Positions 45,591 through 53,978 of a DNA stretch of 64,000 nucleotides are shown here, in pieces. The stretch lies in the NCBI RefSeq assembly GCF_003576475.1, contig NZ_QWGR01000001.1:372001-436000 (forward strand), read 5' to 3'. The first letter of the stretch is position 1. Every line of letters begins with the position of its first letter. The position numbers and the translations under genes are program-made. The notes under the pieces were generated by a model that saw only the letters and a program-made list of their open reading frames with translations, did not search any database and was not told the DNA's origin. The stretch is from Maribellus luteus. GTDB lineage: Bacteria > Bacteroidota > Bacteroidia > Bacteroidales > Prolixibacteraceae.

Positions 45591-47417
45591 TTAGCTTTTA
45601 TCTTCAAGCCTTATTCTCATTAAACACTGTTTGCAATCAAACTGGAGCAAATATTTTCTGTTTTGGTCTTCGAGGAAAAGTGGTTCGGGTGGCGTGTTTT
45701 GAGCTTCCTGAAACCGTTCGCAATACCCCAGTTCATACTTTAAACAGTAACGCGTTGTCATTAACAACTGCTTTTCTTTTGCCGAACTTACTTCAAGCGC
45801 CTTTTCCTGCTTTTCTACGCCATGTTCCCGGTAAAACTGCGCCGCTTTTTCGTTTGAAATGTTTGCAGAAAAATCTACTTCCTTCTGGGGGAAATCAATC
45901 GTTTTTAGCTGCTGACCTGTATCTTTTCTTGCAAATGCTGCAATCCGGGCCGCCTCGTGTTTTTCAAACAGTATCCTTCTGATCTCGTTCAATTCCGACA
46001 TGCGGAAAAAATAACTTGCTTGGCAGTTGTTCTTCACGTCCGTTATGTTGAACATTGAATTGCCCGACTTGGAAAGCTGAGAAACAAGATTTCTGTCAGC
46101 AGATTCAGGATTTTTGGCCTGTTCGGGTAACTCCGTCATCGTGTAACCGGACGACAGGTGATCCTCGTCAGAAAGTTCGAAATGCAGGGAGTTATCCTTT
46201 TCGGTTACACTGATGGTGGCAGCTACTTTGCGTACCGATTTATCGGCTTCCAGCATTTTTATGAACTCGTGATCATGGTTGCGGTAAAGCACCATTCCCT
46301 GCAAAAGGTTGGAGGTGTTGCTGATAAAAACCTTGTTGCCAACTACCTTGTCAATCCTGAATCCGATGAGTTCATTTTTATGAATAAAGCACAATCCATC
46401 GCCGTTATTTACGGTTTCAGTCGCTTTCATAGTTATGTAATCCGAGCCAACTTTCTCGACAGTGCCAATCTTTTTTCCGATCGATTTGGGAGAATAAGTG
46501 TTGATCAGATCTTTTGATCTTCCAGATAAAAAGTAATGGGTGCTGTGCCGGTTGAAACTTCTTTCCGGATCAGGGTCGAAACTAATCTCCGTGTTCCCGG
46601 ATGATGCTTTTACATATTCCCGTTCGGAGTTAAGAATATCGTCCAGCTTTCTCCGGTAATAGCTTACCACATTTTTGATGTAGTTGATGTCTTTTAACCT
46701 TCCTTCAATTTTCAGACTGGTTACTCCGGCACAAATCAACTCGGATAAATTGCTGCTTAGGTTCAGGTCTTTCAGCGAAAGCAGGTGGCTGTTGAGGATG
46801 ATTCTTTTGCCGTTTCCATCCACCAAATTGTACGGATGCCGGCAGGCCTGGGTACACATTCCCCGGTTGGCACTTCTTCCGGTTGTAACCTCGCTAAAGT
46901 AGCACTGCCCGCTCAGGCTAACGCACAATGCCCCGTGAACAAAATATTCCAGCTCTGTGCTGGTCGCAGCTCTGATTTTTTTGATTTCCCGGAGCGACAG
47001 CTCACGCGCCAACACTATGCGGTCAAAACCAAGCTGGTCGTGAAAGCAGATGCGATCGGTTGCATAATTATTGGTTTGTGTACTGGCATGAAGCGGAATA
47101 GGAGGGATGTTCATTTTCAAAATGCCCATGTCCTGAATAATCAGCGCATCGGCTCCGGCATTGTAAATCTGGTGAATTAGTTTTTCGGCCTCTTCCAGTT
47201 CGTTGTTATACAGGATGGTATTTAGTGTGACAAAAACTTTCGCCCTGTACTTGTGTGCAAACTGAACCAGCAACTCAATATCGGCCACTGAATTTGACGC
47301 AGCTGCTCTTGCTCCAAAACGGCTGGCCCCGATGTATACCGCATCGGCTCCGTAGTTTATTGCAGCCATCCCGGACTCAAGGTTTTTGGCAGGAGCTAAA
47401 AGTTCTATTTCTGTCAT
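45591..47417 (-). CDS. U32 peptidase-family protein, RlhA-like
   Basis: Resembles E. coli RlhA, a U32/DUF3656 protein needed for 5-hydroxycytidine at 23S rRNA C2501. Start at ATG 47417 (MTEIELLAPAKNLESGM); an upstream in-frame start at 47531 lies before a minus-7 box at 47478-47485. U32 core with FVHGALCVSLSGQC and RGMCTQACRHPYNL (Fe-S type cysteines) near 165-200, and a C-terminal domain with CLKYELGYC and FDCKQCLMRI. 608 aa. rRNA modification is the best guess; tRNA hydroxylation (TrhP-like) is the alternative. Confidence 0.9.
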   Translation of the reverse strand: MTEIELLAPAKNLESGMAAINYGADAVYIGASRFGARAAASNSVADIELLVQFAHKYRAKVFVTLNTILYNNELEEAEKLIHQIYNAGADALIIQDMGILKMNIPPIPLHASTQTNNYATDRICFHDQLGFDRIVLARELSLREIKKIRAATSTELEYFVHGALCVSLSGQCYFSEVTTGRSANRGMCTQACRHPYNLVDGNGKRIILNSHLLSLKDLNLSSNLSELICAGVTSLKIEGRLKDINYIKNVVSYYRRKLDDILNSEREYVKASSGNTEISFDPDPERSFNRHSTHYFLSGRSKDLINTYSPKSIGKKIGTVEKVGSDYITMKATETVNNGDGLCFIHKNELIGFRIDKVVGNKVFISNTSNLLQGMVLYRNHDHEFIKMLEADKSVRKVAATISVTEKDNSLHFELSDEDHLSSGYTMTELPEQAKNPESADRNLVSQLSKSGNSMFNITDVKNNCQASYFFRMSELNEIRRILFEKHEAARIAAFARKDTGQQLKTIDFPQKEVDFSANISNEKAAQFYREHGVEKQEKALEVSSAKEKQLLMTTRYCLKYELGYCERFQEAQNTPPEPLFLEDQNRKYLLQFDCKQCLMRIRLEDKS

Positions 47418-47477
47418 ATTCTTCAATGGTGAATCTAAATCTACCGGATCATTATTTGCCACTTCACATTCTTTGGG

Positions 47478-47485
47478 CAAAAGTA
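47478..47485 (-). promoter_or_regulatory. Minus-7 box of the U32 gene
   Basis: TACTTTTG on the minus strand, 61 bp before the ATG at 47417 and inside the longer possible ORF, which supports the shorter start. Confidence 0.4.
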
Positions 47486-47623
47486 AACCAATTTCACCAT
47501 TTTTCTTTTTGGCGGAGGTTTTATAACGCAAGGGGGTATTTTATTGAATGATTCAGTTAATAGTAACAAGTGGTTAAAAATTATGGGGTTGGGCGACGGG
47601 CACAAATGTTAGGTACAGGCTTT

Positions 47624-48865
47624 TTATAAATTATACCTTTCTTTATTTAATAAATTTATTTTTTCTTGTTTGTCATTATGGTTTTCGAGTTGATATATAA
47701 TTTGACTTCGATTACGATATTCTTCCTCCTGTATGTTTCTCAAATATAAATTCTCTAGTCTTAGTTGAAAGGTTTCGTTACTTAGTTTAGTTTGATAGAT
47801 TGGAATTTCTTTCTTTTCCGCAATTTGCACAAGGAACTTTTTGAGATTTGATTCAATTCTCGCACCGAGAAAAATTGCTTCTGCTTTTAAAAATGGAATT
47901 GTATTATTGGTTAATATATCAGAATCATAGTTGCTAAGGATTAATCGCCATTCTTTCTCATAACTCCATGAGCGTGATTTCGTTGTCATGGTTTTGTAAG
48001 CTGTTTTCAGAACTGGTTTGTTTAACTTCAATTCTTCACCTGAAAACTTTGACCTCATAAGTTCTCTAGGAGAAATTTGTGGTACTTTGGCAGTATAATG
48101 AATGGGGAAGAGTCCACATTTAATAGCTTTTCCATTAACTATATTGTCGAAGTCGGTTTTATATTTAATACTAAAACCTTGATGATTATCTGCATAATGT
48201 GACCACATGGTCGTATTATTCAACAATTCTGTTTCATCCTCGAAATTTGAGAAACAAGAAATTTTGAACTCCATATTCCTTATGTAATCAATCTTTTTTC
48301 TACATTCTCTCCTTGCTTCCTCAACAATCTCATAAAGTAAGGAACTTAGTGAACCACTTTTTTTATTTCTAATATCAAATAGTGCAAAAATGAAATGTTT
48401 TGGACGTCTCTTATTTAGCATAAAAGGTGGTTCTGATTCTTTAGTCCATGAGTGGTAAAGTTGATAATATTCCTTTTCAGAGATTTTATCCTCGTTCTCT
48501 ACTTTTGAAATTAGGTTTAATTCTTTTAGTCTTTTTAGTAAATATATTTTCTTAAACTTCTCAGCTTCTATGCAAACAAAGCTATCAAATGGGTCATTGA
48601 AATTTCTCGGTGACGATAGGAAAAGTGAGTCATTTTCTAAATTTATTAAACTGTATTGAGAGGGAGGAAAAAATTTAAATAAACTTTTAGGTAGGTGCTC
48701 ATTTTTATAGTCGGCATACTTTTCTTGCGTTTCGACGATGCCTGAATTGAATATAGAGTCAACAAAGTCATTAACGAAATGCTTTGTCCAATAACCGGAG
48801 AAATCTCGATTTCTATAGTCTGATCTTGGAAAGTTAGATTCTATTTTATTATCCCAATCTATCAT
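47624..48865 (-). CDS. DUF2971-domain protein
   Basis: 413 aa. DUF2971 core: LFKFFPPSQYSLINLEND, FLSSPRNFNDPFDSF near residues 60-95, CFSNFEDETELL and MWSHYADNHQGFSIKY near 205-230, plus a C-terminal region with KEWRLIL. Soluble, function unknown; DUF2971 proteins often occur in variable islands. The gene is visibly more A+T-rich than its neighbours and stands alone, which suggests horizontal acquisition. Confidence 0.88.
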   Translation of the reverse strand: MIDWDNKIESNFPRSDYRNRDFSGYWTKHFVNDFVDSIFNSGIVETQEKYADYKNEHLPKSLFKFFPPSQYSLINLENDSLFLSSPRNFNDPFDSFVCIEAEKFKKIYLLKRLKELNLISKVENEDKISEKEYYQLYHSWTKESEPPFMLNKRRPKHFIFALFDIRNKKSGSLSSLLYEIVEEARRECRKKIDYIRNMEFKISCFSNFEDETELLNNTTMWSHYADNHQGFSIKYKTDFDNIVNGKAIKCGLFPIHYTAKVPQISPRELMRSKFSGEELKLNKPVLKTAYKTMTTKSRSWSYEKEWRLILSNYDSDILTNNTIPFLKAEAIFLGARIESNLKKFLVQIAEKKEIPIYQTKLSNETFQLRLENLYLRNIQEEEYRNRSQIIYQLENHNDKQEKINLLNKERYNL

Positions 48866-49041
48866 TTATGTTCGGTTTTCAAGCTTGCGCCTAAAATATA
48901 TACACCTCAAGCTTATCTCTTTTTGCAGGTTCTAATTTTCTAAGTTCTTAAATTACAGCAAAATATCCATTTGCAAACGCTTGCAAACGTTTATTGTCGT
49001 TTATAAATGTTTAACTACCGAATAAGCTTTTTGTAGCCCTC

Positions 49042-49049
49042 TACCTTTG
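49042..49049 (+). promoter_or_regulatory. Minus-7 box of ssb
   Basis: TACCTTTG, 71 nt upstream of the ssb ATG, matches TAnnTTTG. A direct repeat TTGCAAACG lies about 65 bp further upstream (48972-48990). Confidence 0.45.
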
Positions 49050-49120
49050 TTTCAGTTCTTTCGTTCAAGGGGCCCGAAGCAAAAAACGGCTCCACTATAT
49101 TAACAAAAAAATTACAGATC

Positions 49121-49462
49121 ATGAATGCATTAAAAAACAGCGTCAGGCTTCTCGGACACCTGGGAGACGACCCAAAAGTAAGAAAGCTTGGCAGTGGAAA
49201 AACCGTTGCTAATTTTAGTATAGCAACCAACGAAATTTACCGCGACAGTAACGGCGAAAAGAAAAGCGAAACCACCTGGCACCGGCTGGTAGCCTGGGGC
49301 AAGCAAGCCGAAATTGCGGAAAAATACCTGAAAAAAGGATCGGAAATATCGATCGAGGGAAAACTGACCAACAGGACGTATGAAGATAAGAACGGTGAGA
49401 ATCAATACATCACCGAAATTGTAATCAATCAAATGCTGATGCTGGATAAATCGGCTGTTTAG
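49121..49462 (+). CDS. ssb: Single-stranded DNA-binding protein
   Basis: OB-fold SSB: NSVRLLGHLGDDPKVRKLGSG at the start, TTWHRLVAWGKQAEIAEKYL near 48-67 and GKLTNRTYEDKNG near 80. At 113 aa it holds only the OB fold; the acidic C-terminal tail that binds partner proteins is absent, so it is probably an accessory SSB rather than the replicative one. Monocistronic. Confidence 0.93.
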   Translation: MNALKNSVRLLGHLGDDPKVRKLGSGKTVANFSIATNEIYRDSNGEKKSETTWHRLVAWGKQAEIAEKYLKKGSEISIEGKLTNRTYEDKNGENQYITEIVINQMLMLDKSAV

Positions 49463-49487
49463 CCTGGCTTCATTCTGCATCAAAAGA

Positions 49488-49517
49488 AAAGCAGGGAGCC
49501 AATTGCATCCCTGCTTT
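49488..49517. terminator. Bidirectional terminator between ssb and the CHRD gene
   Basis: Ten-base perfect stem AAAGCAGGGA/TCCCTGCTTT with a 10-nt loop between the two convergent genes, with T/A-rich sides. Confidence 0.75.
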
Positions 49518-49554
49518 CAGATTTATCCTCAACTAAACCTGAACAACGTTCTTT

Positions 49555-50094
49555 TTAATTGTTACCTCCCGGCTTATTTCCTTTGATTTGCCCCCGTATT
49601 TCGCCCCCGCGGTTTTGTGAGGTATGCACGTTTACATATGCTCCATTTGCATAAAAGGTATCCACAAGGTCCATCAAAGTCAGTCCAGTCAGGTTGGCAT
49701 CGGTAATCACTCCTTCGGCGAGTATGCCGCTGGTCATTCCCGGAATTAAAACCGGCGGTGCTGATGATGGGTAAAGCCATACTACAATAGATCCATTTTG
49801 TCCTGCAGGTGCGAAATGGATGTGTGCCATTAATACGTTCTCAATACTGTCGACAATAAGTTTATACGACAATTCCGTTCCTTCTTTATTCAACTGAAAG
49901 ATGGCCTGTCCGCTTGCATCGGTCCAAACTGGCGGAACTTCGTTTTCTCCCGAAAGATGAGCCCTGAAATTCAGTACTTTTTGTGCACTCTTAAGTTGAA
50001 GCTCGTCTTGCTGATCAGTTGTTAGATCTTCTTTTTCGCAAGATACGATGGCGAAAACGAATAAAAATAACAGGGTAAATTTGAATGTTTTCAT
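49555..50094 (-). CDS. CHRD-domain lipoprotein
   Basis: Lipobox IVSC near residue 19, then one CHRD domain (HLSGENEVPPVWTDASGQA near 50, AHIHFAPAGQNGSIVVWLY near 90, YVNVHTSQNRGGEIRGQI at the end). 179 aa. CHRD proteins are extracellular beta-sandwiches of uncertain role, some metal-linked. Second gene of an operon behind the globin gene (24-bp gap). Confidence 0.93.
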   Translation of the reverse strand: MKTFKFTLLFLFVFAIVSCEKEDLTTDQQDELQLKSAQKVLNFRAHLSGENEVPPVWTDASGQAIFQLNKEGTELSYKLIVDSIENVLMAHIHFAPAGQNGSIVVWLYPSSAPPVLIPGMTSGILAEGVITDANLTGLTLMDLVDTFYANGAYVNVHTSQNRGGEIRGQIKGNKPGGNN

Positions 50095-50118
50095 GTTGCT
50101 TTGTTTTAAAATGGATAA

Positions 50119-50511
50119 TTAAACTCCTACAATATCTTTTTTCAACGAGTAGGCGATGGCCAAAACATCCTTTTGGGTTGGTTCGTCCACCTTGTTTTTC
50201 CCCAGAGCTTTCATGATGTCGTCTATTACGTGCATATATTCTCCCTGGCTGATGTTCATGCCTTTATGAGAGGCCAGCATGTCTTTGCCTTTGTACTCCT
50301 GTGGTCCTCCACTGCCGGCAGCCAGAAAATTGATTAGATGCTGTCTTACTTCTGCAAAATGAGCGGGATGCTCTTTAAGTGGAAGAAAACGGGCATTTAC
50401 CGCCGGATTGGTCATGTGGTTTTCTACAATGTCGTCAACAAGACTGGTTATTCCATCTATGCCTCCAAGTCTTTCATACAATGTCTTTGTTTCTACCTGA
50501 TCTTCTCTCAT
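50119..50511 (-). CDS. Truncated hemoglobin, group 1
   Basis: 2/2-fold heme protein (130 aa): TLYERLGGIDGI near residue 9, GGPQEYKGKDM near 70 and the proximal His in ASHKGMNIS near 82. Binds O2/NO; group 1 members often detoxify NO. Precedes the CHRD lipoprotein gene by 24 bp, in the same direction. Confidence 0.93.
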   Translation of the reverse strand: MREDQVETKTLYERLGGIDGITSLVDDIVENHMTNPAVNARFLPLKEHPAHFAEVRQHLINFLAAGSGGPQEYKGKDMLASHKGMNISQGEYMHVIDDIMKALGKNKVDEPTQKDVLAIAYSLKKDIVGV

Positions 50512-51129
50512 TCTTTTTGTTTTTAGTTAGAAATATGTCGGATAATAGCGGAACCCAGAGACGGGATGTCAGATGAGTGCCCACTTTTTCCAGTAAAATC
50601 GATTCAAATTACTTCACAGAACATTTGATATGCGGCAAGATTTGGTTGATTTTTTGAACAGAAATGTTCTTTGCGTCTATTAAATGTAGTCTATAACATA
50701 GTTAAATCCAATAGAGTGGCATATAAATACCTGTAAGTGTTTTATTGTCGCAATTACAATTAGTTTGGAAATACTCAGAAAATGTAAAAAAAGACTTATG
50801 GTGCTTGTTTGTATTTTGGGGACGGGAAAAATCTACTTTCGCCTTTAATAAAAAATATGTTAATGATTGAGAAAAGGAGGTCAATGTTTTTGGCTAAATA
50901 TTTCAAAATAGTTGAGTAACAATTAGAGTGACATTAGAATTATTTCAGCTTTTGTATCATACAAAAAGCGAAGCTTGGTGCTTCATAAGCGCCGAATAAC
51001 CACCGTTTAACACACTTTAAGGATATTCATGTCCTTAATTCTTGTGATTCGCGGTCAATTGGACTAACTTGTTTATTATTAGCGATAAAAGAACTTGTTT
51101 TAATAATTGTAAACAAAGGAGGATAAGTT
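50512..51129. other. A+T-rich intergenic region between globin and DUF1059 genes
   Basis: 618 bp, divergent promoters expected. Short ORFs only (for example 60 codons at 50702-50884 on the minus strand, with no family resemblance). No consensus promoter or RNA gene recognised. The last bases hold an unusually good ribosome-binding site for the DUF1059 gene. Confidence 0.5.
51115..51122 (+). promoter_or_regulatory. Canonical Shine-Dalgarno of the DUF1059 gene
   Basis: AAAGGAGG, 7 nt before the ATG. Most genes in the window lack such a site, as is usual in Bacteroidota, so strong or special translation is implied. Confidence 0.7.
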
Positions 51130-51315
51130 ATGGGAAGTGTAAAAGTTATTCGTTGCAGCGATGCAGGATTTGATTGCGATGCTGTTTTCCGGTCCGAATC
51201 AGAAGAAGAATTGATGGCGCAGGTGGCGGCTCATGCCAAAGAAGCGCACAACCTGACGGAGATTACTGAAGAGGTGGTGCAGAAAGTTAAATCCATAATG
51301 AAGGTAGAGGCCTGA
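51130..51315 (+). CDS. DUF1059-domain small protein
   Basis: 61-aa soluble protein covering the whole DUF1059 fold: VKVIRCSDAGFDCDAVFR at the start, then AAHAKEAHNLTEITEEV. Two cysteines and a His-containing helix could bind metal. Function unknown. Preceded by a canonical ribosome-binding site. Confidence 0.92.
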   Translation: MGSVKVIRCSDAGFDCDAVFRSESEEELMAQVAAHAKEAHNLTEITEEVVQKVKSIMKVEA

Positions 51316-51388
51316 ATTGGCTTTCGAAATGTTATGACTGGTGTTGATCAGTCGGAGAGAAGCGGTTTTTATTTTAAAACTATTTTAA

Positions 51389-51673
51389 ATGATAGCAAGT
51401 TTTGTTAAACATAAAGTAGACAATTTCGAAGCATGGAAGAAAGTTTATGAAGAGTTTTCGAAAGTGCGAAAAGAAAAGGGGGTTATTGGAGCCAGTGTTT
51501 TGCAGGAAATCAGTGACCCGGAAACGGTAATTGTTGTTCATGAGTTTGATAACCTGGATGTGGCAAGTCGTTTTTTTGAATCGGAAGAGCTGAAAAATGC
51601 CATGAAAAATGCCGGTGTCCAGGGGCAACCCGAAATTTGGATCGGGAATGTAAAAGAACGTACACCTTTTTGA
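51389..51673 (+). CDS. Small ferredoxin-like-fold (ABM/Dabb-type) protein
   Basis: 94 aa in the style of dimeric alpha/beta barrel proteins: KHKVDNFEAWKKVYEEF, then a strand pair around VIVVHEFDNLDVASRFF and ESEELKNAMKNAGV. Resembles cyclase/monooxygenase-like or stress small proteins. 73 bp behind the DUF1059 gene, same strand. Confidence 0.82.
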   Translation: MIASFVKHKVDNFEAWKKVYEEFSKVRKEKGVIGASVLQEISDPETVIVVHEFDNLDVASRFFESEELKNAMKNAGVQGQPEIWIGNVKERTPF

Positions 51674-51692
51674 AAAAGGTGTTTGATGCGAC

Positions 51693-51729
51693 AAATAAAG
51701 GAGCCGGAAATCATCCGGCTCCTTTATTT
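51693..51729. terminator. Bidirectional terminator
   Basis: Fifteen-base perfect stem AAATAAAGGAGCCGG/CCGGCTCCTTTATTT with a 7-nt loop, between the convergent genes 51389-51673 (+) and 51766-52236 (-). Confidence 0.9.
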
Positions 51730-51765
51730 TTGACCTTCCGAACCGGAGGGCTTGTTTTGACTTGC

Positions 51766-52236
51766 TTAGTTCTGGGGAACAAACTGTTTGAAACTTTTAT
51801 AGAAATACTCCAGCTCATCTTTGGTCAGGTTGTGCTCAATGCGGCTACAGTTCCCTTCTTTGTCCAGAAAAACCTTGATAACAGATATATCTTTTTGATA
51901 GATTGTGTACTCGGGTGCATTGGTTTGTGTGCTGGCACTGGAATATTGCCAGTTAAGATGCGGTTCGGTGTTGGCCCTGTCGCCGGTATAGTTTAGTGTT
52001 AATTTGGACTTGTTGGGTGTGGTGTACATGCCTTTGCTTTGGTATTCGTAAAGCATCACTTTTCCTCCGTCAGAAGTGTTTGTAACGCTGGAAGGGGCTC
52101 CCAGTCTTTTAAAAATAATCTTCTCATTTTGTCCGACTATGGCGTAATGAATGGCTTCGTTGGCCAATTTGTTGGTTGTAGAACAGGCTCCGATTAGTAT
52201 GAGCAAGATAAGTAAAGAAACAGGCAAATTTTTCAT
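51766..52236 (-). CDS. Small lipoprotein, BamE/SmpA-like in layout
   Basis: 156 aa with lipobox IGAC near residue 18 and a pattern IIFKRLGAPSSVTNTSDGG, VMLYEY and FLDKEGNCSRIEH that recalls the OmlA/BamE fold (helix, then sheet). No firm family match from sequence alone. Monocistronic. Confidence 0.8.
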   Translation of the reverse strand: MKNLPVSLLILLILIGACSTTNKLANEAIHYAIVGQNEKIIFKRLGAPSSVTNTSDGGKVMLYEYQSKGMYTTPNKSKLTLNYTGDRANTEPHLNWQYSSASTQTNAPEYTIYQKDISVIKVFLDKEGNCSRIEHNLTKDELEYFYKSFKQFVPQN

Positions 52237-52362
52237 GATTGAAGATTGTTGATTTTGTGTTTGTACGAAGTATTATCGAAGATGTTTAATAGTTGTATTT
52301 AGAAAGTGAGTTTCATTTTCAATGGATTTGGTGAATGAGGCAAAGTTATAGAGGAAAATGAC

Positions 52363-52395
52363 TAAAAAAAAGAAAGCCGAACAAAAGTTCGGCTT
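52363..52395 (-). terminator. Terminator of tRNA-Gly
   Basis: On the minus strand AAGCCGAA/TTCGGCTT with a 6-nt loop and an eight-T run, 4 nt past the tRNA 3' end. Confidence 0.9.
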
Positions 52396-52398
52396 CAG

Positions 52399-52470
52399 AG
52401 CGGGAAACGGGGGTCGAACCCGCGACCCTCAGCTTGGGAAGCTGATGCTCTACCACTGAGCTACTCCCGC
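52399..52470 (-). tRNA. tRNA-Gly(CCC)
   Basis: Minus-strand cloverleaf: acceptor GCGGGAG/TTCCCGC with discriminator T, D-arm GCTC/GAGC, anticodon arm TCAGC-TTCCCAA-GCTGA giving anticodon CCC, T-arm CGGGG-type around GTTCGACC. CCA is not encoded. Confidence 0.93.
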
Positions 52471-52484
52471 TTGTTTTTAGTTTG

Positions 52485-52530
52485 GCGACCCTCAACCTGG
52501 GATCCCGAGCACTCGGGTCTACCACTGAGA
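52485..52530 (-). pseudogene. Decayed tRNA-Gly copy A with palindrome insert
   Basis: Shares with the intact tRNA-Gly gene the blocks GCGACCCTCA, TGGGA and CTACCACTGAG in the same order, but between them carries CCCGAGCACTCGGG, a near-perfect palindrome, and lacks the acceptor and T arms. Confidence 0.65.
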
Positions 52531-52551
52531 CGCTTACTAATTTTTGTTTTT

Positions 52552-52598
52552 GCGATCCTCAGCTTGGGAGTCCGAACATTCGGGACAACCTCTGAGCT
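52552..52598 (-). pseudogene. Decayed tRNA-Gly copy B with palindrome insert
   Basis: Blocks GCGATCCTCAGCTTGGGA and CTCTGAGCT match the tRNA-Gly gene; the middle is replaced by the palindrome GTCCGAACATTCGGGAC. A further hairpin GTCCATC-CGTT-GACGGAC follows at 52601-52618. Confidence 0.6.
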
Positions 52599-52682
52599 TT
52601 GTCCATCCGTTGACGGACACACTCGCTTTTTAAGAACGCCCAAAAATAAATAATAAATGCATTCGATAATCACTTTTGTGCA

Positions 52683-53948
52683 TTAAAATGACCATTTAAT
52701 TCGTGCAAAAAACGCTTGCCCGTAATCGCCGTATTCGGTGCCTGCGCGGCCAAGGAAAAGTTGGCCGTTTAACATCACTTCCCAGTTGTTGCCAATGGAG
52801 TAAGTGAGCGAAGGTCCGATATACGAAGAACCGTCGCAGGGATTGAGCATGGCGGAGATGTTGCCCGAGAAAAGCGGCGTAAAAGGGTAGGAGCTTTGTG
52901 CAAAAAGATTGTACCGGCCAAACGAAAGCATTTTGGCCGACAAGTTGCTGGCAAAGAAACTCCTTCCTCCGGCATCGCCGGTTGTGCCATGGCTGTTAAA
53001 CAGGACTGCTGCATGTACGTATAAACTGCTTCTGAAAGTATAATCGCCCGAGACTGAGGCCACAAAAGTTTCAAAGTTTTCGGGATCATTGTTGTTGCGT
53101 GGTTTAAACCAGGTGGCTTCGCCCCGAAAACCGCCGCCTTTTATATCGCCCGACCAGCCACCACCCAGCACATAATCGGGACCAACCCAGCCCCCCATAA
53201 ACTGAATGTCGTAATCAAACTTTGAAAAACGATACATTCCTGCTATTGCTGTTTCAGATGAATCTTTACGGCCGATTTTATAAACCAGCTCTGCCGATGA
53301 GGTTTCGCTGGTGTAATACTGCATCCGGATGCCGTCGGTTCCGGGGCGCTCTTCGTAGTCGAAATCGAAGTAGGAAAAAGTGTTGAACACATCGTTGGGA
53401 TTCCAGACCAGGTTGGTGCCCCAGTTAATTCGCTGACGCCCCAGGCGAAACTGGAGCTTGCCGTTGGTGTAATCCACCCACGCTCGGTCGATCATCGAAT
53501 GCATAAACCATCCACCGCCCGAGGCTAAAACGGTGCCCATATCCAGTAGCCCGTTGTCCGACTCAATCATGTTTTTGTATTCCGGGAAATCCTTGATCAT
53601 CTGTCCGAAAAACAGGCGGTTTCGGGCTTCCACGGCAAAGGTTAAGTTTGAATTGGCGTACCACTTAAAATTCAGACGGTTGTGGAATTGGTTGAGGAAG
53701 AGGTCATCCAGTGACTTTGTTTCTGAAACCGGCATCGGATTTACGGGTTTGTAATACATACTCAACTCCTTAATGTATCCGTTAAAATCAACACTTGATT
53801 GAGCATTTGACTTGACAACTGAGATAACAACCAACGAAAATATGGAAAGAATAATCGGTAAATGAAAGCTGGCAATTAGTTGCCGGAATCCGGACTGAAA
53901 TTTTCGGATATTATTTCTGTGCCAATGCTTTTCTTGCTTGTTACTCAT
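52683..53948 (-). CDS. Outer membrane beta-barrel protein of the TetR operon
   Basis: 421 aa. Long N-terminal leader with a hydrophobic signal segment near 28-49 ending SNAQ, then a barrel rich in aromatic strands (FHNRLNFKWYANSNLTFAVEARNRLFF, GRQRINWGTNLVWNPNDVF) and a final strand QAFFARIKWSF typical of outer-membrane insertion. The RQRINWG block recalls DUF1302-like barrels that pair with lipid-exporting pumps. Last gene of the ABC operon, 30 bp after the CAP gene. Confidence 0.8.
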   Translation of the reverse strand: MSNKQEKHWHRNNIRKFQSGFRQLIASFHLPIILSIFSLVVISVVKSNAQSSVDFNGYIKELSMYYKPVNPMPVSETKSLDDLFLNQFHNRLNFKWYANSNLTFAVEARNRLFFGQMIKDFPEYKNMIESDNGLLDMGTVLASGGGWFMHSMIDRAWVDYTNGKLQFRLGRQRINWGTNLVWNPNDVFNTFSYFDFDYEERPGTDGIRMQYYTSETSSAELVYKIGRKDSSETAIAGMYRFSKFDYDIQFMGGWVGPDYVLGGGWSGDIKGGGFRGEATWFKPRNNNDPENFETFVASVSGDYTFRSSLYVHAAVLFNSHGTTGDAGGRSFFASNLSAKMLSFGRYNLFAQSSYPFTPLFSGNISAMLNPCDGSSYIGPSLTYSIGNNWEVMLNGQLFLGRAGTEYGDYGQAFFARIKWSF

Positions 53949-53978
53949 TACTAACTATTTTGTACTCACTACTCCATT

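Noticed and set aside
52471-52653. 60-codon plus-strand ORF and 70-codon minus-strand ORF beside tRNA-Gly
   Set aside because: They run through decayed tRNA copies and palindromes; no coding character.
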